64,000 bases of DNA, taken from assembly GCF_008329565.1 (NCBI RefSeq), contig NZ_NPKT01000010.1, forward strand, positions 114,169 through 178,168. Direction: 5' to 3'. The position numbers and the translations under genes were made by a program. Shown here one piece after another: positions 59,054 through 64,000 of this stretch; position 1 is the stretch's first letter, and every line of letters starts with the position of its first letter. This DNA comes from Mycolicibacterium sp. P1-5. GTDB taxonomy: Bacteria > Actinomycetota > Actinomycetes > Mycobacteriales > Mycobacteriaceae. The notes beneath the pieces were generated by a model that saw only the letters and a program-made list of their open reading frames with translations, did no database searches and was not told where the DNA came from.

Positions 59054-60162
59054 AGCTGGTAGACGCGAACGGCGTTGTCGCGCCCGATCAGGTCGACAAC
59101 CCGCATCGCGTCCGCCTCGCTCCACTGGTCACGCGCCACGAATCCGGTCAGAACGGCGGCCATCCCCGCACGCCACAGCAGCGAGCCGAGGTAATGCAAC
59201 TCAGCGGGCCCGAACGCATCGGAGGAATACAGGATTTTTCGGAAGGGTGCCAGCTCCAGCGTGCGAGCGATGAACGCCTCCGCCCGAGCACCGAGATGGT
59301 TGATGCTCAGGCCGACGTCGAGGTAGACGTTGTTGAAAGCCTGTGCGAGGTAACCGGCTTCGCGTTCGTACGGATAGCAGTGCAACAGCACGATCGGCGT
59401 GCTGCCGGATTCGCGGAGGATGTCCAGCAGCAGCATGGGATTGGTCCGATGCAGATCGCAGTCGCGGTCGCCGAGACCGACATGGAATTGAAGCGGCTTG
59501 CCGAGTCGTAACGCTTCGTGCACACCGAACCGCAGGAGCACCCGGTCGGTCAGCCGGAATCCCCCGGCGTCACGCCAACGGGCCGCCGCGTCGGCGACGT
59601 CGCGCGGGTCCGGCTCGGACAGATCGCTCCCGAAGCCACCGCGGTAGGCCAGCACTGTCTTCGTCGCAACAGCAGTCGCGCTGCGCTCGTACAGGATTCG
59701 ACGGAAAGCGTCAGCGTAGTCACCCGGCGACGCGGCCGCCCGCTCGGCGAGCTGTTCGAGCCGCACGATCTCGCCGACGTCACCTCCGGAAGCGTCCGCC
59801 ATCTCGGGTAACCCGGCGATGTCCCCCGGCAGGCCGGTGTCGACCAGCCAGTCGCTGACCCCCGCCGCCGGCAGGAACACCCGCGCCAGCTGATTTTCGC
59901 TCAGCTCGCTACGACGTTGCCAATAGCTGCGTGGGTCAGCATGTTCCGGTAGCCCGAGCAACGGTGCGCAGTGTGCCCGCACCGCGTAGCCGAGTTGGGT
60001 GTCGAAGCCGGAGTCGAAGTCGGACAGCGGTTCGGTGTTGGCCTCGTTGAGCCCGTTCTCGAAGCGCCTGCGGTCAGCCGACTTCAGCCAGAAGCCGTGT
60101 ACGTGGTTGTCCACCAAACGCACACCGGCGATGTGTTCGTCCAGCGCGGTAGCCACAGACAC
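59050..60162 (-). CDS. Amidohydrolase, FluG N-terminal-like (Rv1879-like)
   Basis: 370 residues from GTG 60162, directly after the glnA3 stop. Amidohydrolase TIM barrel: VRLVDNHVHGFWLK metal motif, KPLQFHVGLGDRDCDLHRTN, STPIVLLHCYPYEREAGYLA and ILYSSDAFGPAELHYLG (Asp). This domain is fused to a glutamine-synthetase domain in fungal FluG, and here the two are adjacent genes. It corresponds to Rv1879 next to glnA3 in M. tuberculosis. Substrate unknown; a gamma-glutamyl amide is plausible. Confidence 0.87.
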   Translation of the reverse strand: MSVATALDEHIAGVRLVDNHVHGFWLKSADRRRFENGLNEANTEPLSDFDSGFDTQLGYAVRAHCAPLLGLPEHADPRSYWQRRSELSENQLARVFLPAAGVSDWLVDTGLPGDIAGLPEMADASGGDVGEIVRLEQLAERAAASPGDYADAFRRILYERSATAVATKTVLAYRGGFGSDLSEPDPRDVADAAARWRDAGGFRLTDRVLLRFGVHEALRLGKPLQFHVGLGDRDCDLHRTNPMLLLDILRESGSTPIVLLHCYPYEREAGYLAQAFNNVYLDVGLSINHLGARAEAFIARTLELAPFRKILYSSDAFGPAELHYLGSLLWRAGMAAVLTGFVARDQWSEADAMRVVDLIGRDNAVRVYQL

Positions 60163-61521
60163 TCATACACTCCATGCCATCCGAAATTTTTCGGTGAGCG
60201 CGTCAGCGTCGAGATTTGAATACGTTTCGTGCTCGTAGCGGCGGACGGCGACGATCACGTCGACGGCCGGATCGCCGAGGATCGTTCGCAACCGCTCCGA
60301 GTCGTCCAGCGCTGCGATTTCGTCGGCCTGGTCGCTGCTGAGCGCCACGGTGCCCGCCGCCTTCCGGTCGTCATCGGACAGAGCGCCGGGGTCGACCAAC
60401 GTCTCCGGCGGTAACGCGGCATTGCTGTCGATGCCGTCGAGCGCGAGACCCAGGATGGCGGCGGTGGCGAAATAGGGATTGGCTGACGGGTCGACGACCT
60501 TGACCTCGACGTGCGCACCGTACGGATTGCCATGCGTAGCGCGCACGAAACGCACTGCGGCTTCCCTGTTCTCGGTGCCCCAGCAGGCGAAGGCGCCAGC
60601 CCAGTTTCCAGGCTGCATCCGCAGGCCGGACACGATCGACCCGCAGAAGATCAGCTGTGCCTGCGGCAGCCCGGAGATGATCCCGCCGATCGCACTCTCT
60701 CCCTCGGGGGTCATGCCCTGAGCCCCGGTCCCACCCGAGAACACCGGCGCTTCCCCGCTTATCAACGAAAAATGTTGGTGGGCACCGGAACCCACACTCC
60801 CGGCGAACGGTACCGGAGAAAGGCTCACCCGCAAGCCATACTTTCGGGCCACGCGGCCGATGATGATCCGGGCCAAAATCAGCTGATCCGCAGCGGCCAC
60901 CGGTGACTTCGGCGTCAGTGAGATCTCGAACTGGTTGATGCCGTACTCGGGATGGAACTGCTCGATTCCGACGCCGGCCGTCGCCGCCGCAGCAGTCACG
61001 TCCCGCATGAAGCCCTCGTACTCGAGCGCACCGGCCAACCCGTACTGGGCCCAGAGATTGCCTGGCAGTCGGTTGCCCTCGGCATCGACGAGCAGAAACT
61101 CGATTTCGTGGCCAACCAAAGCCCGCAAACCGGCCTCGGCCAACCGCGATTCGATGCGCCCGAGTGTGCCGCGCGAACAGGCCGCGATCGGGTTGCCGTC
61201 CTGGTCGAAGAAGGATGCGGGCGCCCACGCCAGTCCATTGCCGATGATCCGAAGCGCATCGAGGTCGATGCGGATTCGCTGATCGCCGACGACGCTGATT
61301 CCCACGGCGAAGGCGATCCCGGAACGGTCGATGGCGAACCCGTGGGCGACCGGACTGAAGCCCAGCCCGGGATCTGCGAACGCGTTGAGCCGGCGCGTCG
61401 GCACGGTCTTGGCGTGCGTCAGGCCTGAGGGACTCACGACGGTTCCGACGACGGTGTCCACCCCGTCGGCTTCCAATTGGCCGATAGCCGCGCCCGCAAG
61501 CGGTGTGGTCATGGCAGTCAT
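60163..61521 (-). CDS. glnA3: Glutamine-synthetase-like enzyme GlnA3
   Basis: 452 residues from ATG 61521; ATG 61512 is also possible. It resembles Rv1878 throughout: VGTVVSPSGLTHAKTVPTRR, GLAWAPASFFDQDGNPIAAC, ALVGHEIEFLLVDAEGNRLP, GIEQFHPEYGINQFEISLTP, SVGSGAHQHFSLISGEAPV, GNWAGAFACWGTENREAAVR and the C-terminal DALTEKFRMAWSV. The ATP/metal Glu and His residues are kept, but the adenylylation Tyr loop of GlnA1 is not evident. Actinobacterial GlnA3/4 homologues glutamylate amines or polyamines. The amidohydrolase follows with no gap. Confidence 0.93.
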   Translation of the reverse strand: MTAMTTPLAGAAIGQLEADGVDTVVGTVVSPSGLTHAKTVPTRRLNAFADPGLGFSPVAHGFAIDRSGIAFAVGISVVGDQRIRIDLDALRIIGNGLAWAPASFFDQDGNPIAACSRGTLGRIESRLAEAGLRALVGHEIEFLLVDAEGNRLPGNLWAQYGLAGALEYEGFMRDVTAAAATAGVGIEQFHPEYGINQFEISLTPKSPVAAADQLILARIIIGRVARKYGLRVSLSPVPFAGSVGSGAHQHFSLISGEAPVFSGGTGAQGMTPEGESAIGGIISGLPQAQLIFCGSIVSGLRMQPGNWAGAFACWGTENREAAVRFVRATHGNPYGAHVEVKVVDPSANPYFATAAILGLALDGIDSNAALPPETLVDPGALSDDDRKAAGTVALSSDQADEIAALDDSERLRTILGDPAVDVIVAVRRYEHETYSNLDADALTEKFRMAWSV

Positions 61522-61558
61522 TGTGCCCACCACGCCCGCAAGCCGCGGTGATTAGCGG

Positions 61559-62056
61559 CTACGCGCGGCTGGGCAGCGTCAGCTTGCAGGTCTGCCCGAT
61601 GTCCAGGGTGGACAGCATCCGGCCCATGCCGACCCACATCGCGCAGGACAACGTCAGGTCGGCCATCAGCTCGTCGGAGAAGTGCTCGCGGGCGCGGTCC
61701 CAGAAGTCATCGTCGTACTTGAGCTTCGCCCAGTCGGTGCCGAACCGGTGAGCGAACTCGGCGGCGATGCGCTCCTGCCCGCTGTAGCCCTCCCACGTCT
61801 TCCACTCCAGCGCGTGGTCGTAGAGCTCCTCGTCGACACCGGCCGCCGGGCCATCGGCGTCGCGGGTGTTCTGACACAGGACGCATTCGTTGTCGTGGGC
61901 GATCACCGCGCGGGCGAGCTCGCGAACCCGCATGGGCAGCCGGTTCTTGTCGCTGTAGACCGCGTGGGAGAAGGCGGCCATCGCCGTTCCCAGGTCGGGA
62001 GACTTGACGATCCAGCCAGCGACGTCATCGTCGGCGAAGTTTCCGATTCGGCTCAT
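61559..62056 (-). CDS. Carboxymuconolactone-decarboxylase-like (CMD/AhpD-fold) protein
   Basis: 165 residues from ATG 62056. All-helical CMD fold: LPMRVRELARAVIAHDNECV, then LCQNTRDA, giving the C-x-x-C pair ECVLCQ, followed by DHALEWKTWEGYSGQERIAA. The paired Cys suggest peroxidase-type redox chemistry rather than decarboxylation. A KstR box 32 bp upstream links it to sterol metabolism. Confidence 0.85.
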   Translation of the reverse strand: MSRIGNFADDDVAGWIVKSPDLGTAMAAFSHAVYSDKNRLPMRVRELARAVIAHDNECVLCQNTRDADGPAAGVDEELYDHALEWKTWEGYSGQERIAAEFAHRFGTDWAKLKYDDDFWDRAREHFSDELMADLTLSCAMWVGMGRMLSTLDIGQTCKLTLPSRA

Positions 62057-62087
62057 GGGCGAGATGGTACGCCGCAAGCACGAAATC

Positions 62088-62101
62088 TGGAACGTGTTCT
62101 A
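62088..62101 (-). promoter_or_regulatory. KstR-type box upstream of the CMD gene
   Basis: TGGAACGTGTTCTA fits TnnAACnnGTTnnA at all fixed positions and sits 32 bp upstream of the ATG at 62056. Confidence 0.7.
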
Positions 62102-62103
62102 GT

Positions 62104-62136
62104 TCTTCGGCTGGACCCGGACACACAGGCCGAAGA
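62104..62136 (-). terminator. Hairpin after bfrA
   Basis: TCTTCGGCT-type arm (62104-62112) pairs with GGCCGAAGA (62128-62136), 9 bp with one G-T. It lies 11 bp past the bfrA stop and next to the KstR box of the following gene. Confidence 0.55.
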
Positions 62137-62147
62137 CCGCTTGCAGG

Positions 62148-62627
62148 TTACTTCGGCGGGCGCGACACGCACTGTGCGGAGTAGAGCTCGACGCCGAGCT
62201 TGTCCATCAGCTCGAGCTGCGTCTCGAGGTAGTCGACGTGCTGCTCTTCGTCGGCCACGATCTCCTCGAAGAGATTGGCCGTGGTGGAATCCAGCTTCTC
62301 GCGGCACAGGACGATGGCCGGCTTGAGGCGGCCCACCACCTCGTACTCGATGGCCAGGTCGCTCTCGAACTGCTCGCGAAGCGTTTGGCCGACGCGAAGC
62401 GAGCCGAGCCGCTGATAGTTGGGCAGGCCGTTGAGAAGCAGGATCCGATCGGTGATGGCCTCGGCATGGCGCATCTCGTCGAACGATTCCTCGCGGGTGT
62501 GCTTGGCGAGCTCGGTGAAGCCCCAGTTGTCCTGCATCTTGGAATGCAGGAAGTACTGATTGATGGCGGTCAGTTCACTGGTCAGCTGCTCGTTGAGCAG
62601 GCGAAGAACTTCCGGATCACCTTGCAT
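62148..62627 (-). CDS. bfrA: Bacterioferritin BfrA
   Basis: 159 residues from ATG 62627 behind GGGGGAG; the open frame is 11 codons longer. Ferroxidase and heme residues are in their standard places: Glu18, Glu51, His54 and the heme ligand Met52 (FDEMRHAEAI), with a further metal-site motif in VADEEQHVDYLETQ. 24-mers store iron in the cytoplasm and BfrA carries heme b. Divergent from bfd across an IdeR box. Orthologue of Rv1876. Confidence 0.96.
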   Translation of the reverse strand: MQGDPEVLRLLNEQLTSELTAINQYFLHSKMQDNWGFTELAKHTREESFDEMRHAEAITDRILLLNGLPNYQRLGSLRVGQTLREQFESDLAIEYEVVGRLKPAIVLCREKLDSTTANLFEEIVADEEQHVDYLETQLELMDKLGVELYSAQCVSRPPK

Positions 62628-62726
62628 TACGTCTCCCCCTGGGTTGGCTGCGTGAATCAATCTAGTGCAACCCCGTCACGACCTTTGTTCAGTCGATTGA
62701 GACGGCATGTTGTAGGGGTACCTAAC

Positions 62727-62745
62727 TAAGGTTAGTCTCGGCTAA
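62727..62745 (+). promoter_or_regulatory. IdeR (iron) box
   Basis: TAAGGTTAGTCTCGGCTAA matches the IdeR consensus TTAGGTTAGGCTAACCTAA at 14 of 19 positions. A second overlapping half (CCTAACTAAGG) precedes it, as in tandem IdeR sites. It lies between the divergent bfrA (activated by iron-IdeR in M. tuberculosis) and bfd. Confidence 0.75.
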
Positions 62746-62790
62746 TATAACCGGTGTGCGACGCCATCCTGCGACGAGAGGGAAGCGCTG

Positions 62791-63048
62791 ATGTACGTGT
62801 GCCTCTGCGCCGGAGCAACCAGCGCCACGGTCACCGAAGCGGTTGCCCGCGGAGCATGCACGTCCAAACAGGTGGCAGCGGCCTGCGGCGCGGGCGGCGA
62901 TTGCGGCCGGTGCCGTCGCACCGTGCGGGCCATCATTGAGCAGCACTTCGCCGACCCGGCTGGTGAGCCGCCGTGCCGGCAGTGCACCGCCAGCGTGTTC
63001 TGCCAACTGCACAACGGCGCAAGCCGTAGCACCGCGCGAGCGAGCTGA
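62791..63048 (+). CDS. bfd: Bacterioferritin-associated ferredoxin (Bfd)
   Basis: 85 residues. A [2Fe-2S] BFD-like domain at the N-terminus: MYVCLCAGATSATVTEAVAR, with the CLC pair and the later GAGGDCGRCRRTVRAIIEQH. Bfd reduces the bacterioferritin core so iron can be released. The C-terminal extension adds further Cys (PPCRQCTASVFCQLH), unlike the ~64-residue E. coli protein, and may hold extra metal. It is divergent from bfrA and shares its IdeR box. Confidence 0.9.
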   Translation: MYVCLCAGATSATVTEAVARGACTSKQVAAACGAGGDCGRCRRTVRAIIEQHFADPAGEPPCRQCTASVFCQLHNGASRSTARAS

Positions 63049-63049
63049 C

Positions 63050-63802
63050 TTACTTTCCGCGGTGAAAATCCGCCAATGCCTCGGCGTTCGCGGCCGCGCC
63101 CATCAGCTTCTCGAAGAACGCGTTCTCCCGGGCTGTCGCCGCGGCGATCTCGGGCCGGGCCGGTTCGGTCATCGTCTGCTTCACCGCGATCAGGCTCGAA
63201 ATAGGCCGGGAGGCAAGGACTTCAGCGTGCTTGCGGGCATCGGAGATGAGCTCGTCGGGCTCACTGACCCGCCAGACCAGGCCCATCCGCAGTGCCTCGG
63301 CGGCATCCACCCACTCCGAGGACATCAGCAGCCAGGCCGCATTCTGCCGACCGATCAACTGCGGTAACAGATAGGACGACGCGGCCTCGGGGGCTACGCC
63401 CAAGCTGGTAAATGGGCATTTCAGGCGGGCCGTCGACGACATGAAGGCCAGATCGGCATACCCCAGGATCGTCGTGCCGATGCCGAGGCCAACCCCGTTG
63501 ACCGCGCAAATCAGCGGTTTGGGGAATTGGCTCAGCGCGGTGATCAGGCCGGGAAATCCGTGCGCGCCCGCGACGAAGTCGGGATTGGTGATGCGCTCCT
63601 GCATATCGCCGAGATCTTGGCCGGCGCTGAACGCGCGGCCTGCGCCGGTGATGATCACGACGGCGACCTCGGGATCGTCGGCGGCGGCCAACAGCGCTTC
63701 GGCGGTGGCGTCGTAGAGCGCCTCGTTGAATGCGTTGAGGGCATCCGGACGATTGAGGGTAATCGTGCGGACCCGGTTCTCGTCCTCGATGAGCAGCGTC
63801 AC
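63050..63802 (-). CDS. Enoyl-CoA hydratase/isomerase family protein
   Basis: 250 residues. Crotonase fold: TITLNRPDALNAFNEALYDA, oxyanion-hole FSAGQDLGDMQER and NGVGLGIGTTILGYADLAFM. The usual catalytic Glu pair of hydratases is not complete (SLGVAPEAASSYLLPQLIGR), so an isomerase or other crotonase activity is possible. It is convergent with bfd (2 bp between genes). Confidence 0.9.
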   Translation of the reverse strand: MTLLIEDENRVRTITLNRPDALNAFNEALYDATAEALLAAADDPEVAVVIITGAGRAFSAGQDLGDMQERITNPDFVAGAHGFPGLITALSQFPKPLICAVNGVGLGIGTTILGYADLAFMSSTARLKCPFTSLGVAPEAASSYLLPQLIGRQNAAWLLMSSEWVDAAEALRMGLVWRVSEPDELISDARKHAEVLASRPISSLIAVKQTMTEPARPEIAAATARENAFFEKLMGAAANAEALADFHRGK

Positions 63803-63812
63803 GCGCGGAAGC

Positions 63813-64000
63813 TTAACGGTGTGGCACGGCGTGACGGGCTGCCAAAGCCCGGCAGATGGGACCTAGCCGCCTTCGTCGCTTTTGGGCAGGAAGCGTTCTC
63901 AGGTGGTGGTAGGTGTTGACGCCGCTGATGAGCAGCGGCAGGTGGGGTGGTGGTATCCACTCGGTGTCGCCGTTGGGGAGTTTTCGGGTGCTCCAGCCGC
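63813..64000 (-). CDS. 3' end of an HNH endonuclease/DUF222-type gene (runs off the window)
   Basis: The last 61 codons of a minus-strand frame: GWSTRKLPNGDTEWIPPPHL and onward, ending HAVPHR-stop at 63813. The pattern W-x(4)-LP-G-x-x-E-W directly follows the HNH motif in the mycobacterial DUF222/13E12-repeat family. No catalytic residue is inside the window, so the call is by C-terminal similarity only. These genes are multicopy and often lie at variable loci. Confidence 0.6.
   Translation of the reverse strand, partial: GWSTRKLPNGDTEWIPPPHLPLLISGVNTYHHLRTLPAQKRRRRLGPICRALAARHAVPHR

Noticed and set aside
1..64000. tRNA, rRNA, insertion sequence, integrase or prophage genes
   Set aside because: None seen on either strand by motif reading; the only mobile-type hints are the 60-bp palindromes and the HNH-endonuclease fragment at the right edge.

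Overview
The window is high-GC actinobacterial chromosome and almost certainly comes from a non-tuberculous Mycobacterium (Mycolicibacterium-type). The evidence is the gene families present: an LpqH-type lipoprotein, the L,D-transpeptidase LdtA, the secreted protease PepA, a secreted AroQ-gamma chorismate mutase, a mycolic-acid methyltransferase, CYP124, CYP125 and CYP140, a PimC-like mannosyltransferase, GlnA3, BfrA and a DUF7159 protein. From remembered M. tuberculosis synteny, cinA, the Rv1894c-like flavoprotein, the chorismate mutase, cyp140, the Rv1879-like amidohydrolase, glnA3 and bfrA appear in the order and relative strands of the Rv1901-to-Rv1876 block, read in reverse. Large accessory stretches lie between these anchors.

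Layout. 1-13 kb: a TPR-like/CHAT-like pair, an LpqH-type lipoprotein, a DUF559-type nuclease-fold protein flanked by a pair of 60-bp palindromes, an amidohydrolase with a divergent AraC regulator, an amidase, small secreted proteins and cinA. 13-24 kb: a large exported GH2 glycosidase, a DMT transporter, a HAD phosphatase, an SDR, an oxidoreductase, a KstR-box flavoprotein, and a STAS/ANTAR signalling pair preceded by a small Cys-rich reading frame. 25-33 kb: a TetR/P450/ferredoxin/SDR module with a repeat-rich operator, an XRE-MmyB regulator with its own palindrome, a stand-alone CYP125 behind a KstR box, YceI, a GntR regulator, a membrane fatty-acid/sterol hydroxylase and LdtA. 33-46 kb: a DUF7159 protein, FdxA behind a near-perfect DosR box, a cyclopropane-type mycolate methyltransferase, PepA, chorismate mutase, a polysaccharide deacetylase and several small enzymes. 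46-55 kb: CYP124 and CYP140 in tandem, a PimC-like glycosyltransferase, a dienelactone hydrolase and a D-aminoacylase-type hydrolase. 55-59 kb: two outward-reading GjpA-like exported paralogues that share an unusual 18-bp palindrome, with a truncated duplicate of a neighbouring gene between them. 59-64 kb: an amidohydrolase-GlnA3 pair, a KstR-box CMD protein, bfrA/bfd around an IdeR box, an enoyl-CoA hydratase and the 3' end of an HNH-endonuclease gene.

Regulatory sites visible by eye suggest several circuits. Three KstR-type boxes (sterol catabolism) precede the flavoprotein, CYP125 and the CMD protein. Two DosR-type boxes precede fdxA and a small unknown gene. One IdeR-type box sits between bfrA and bfd. 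Three further palindromes have no assigned regulator. No tRNA, rRNA, CRISPR array, insertion sequence or intact prophage was seen. All homology calls are from memory and motif reading; no searches were run.
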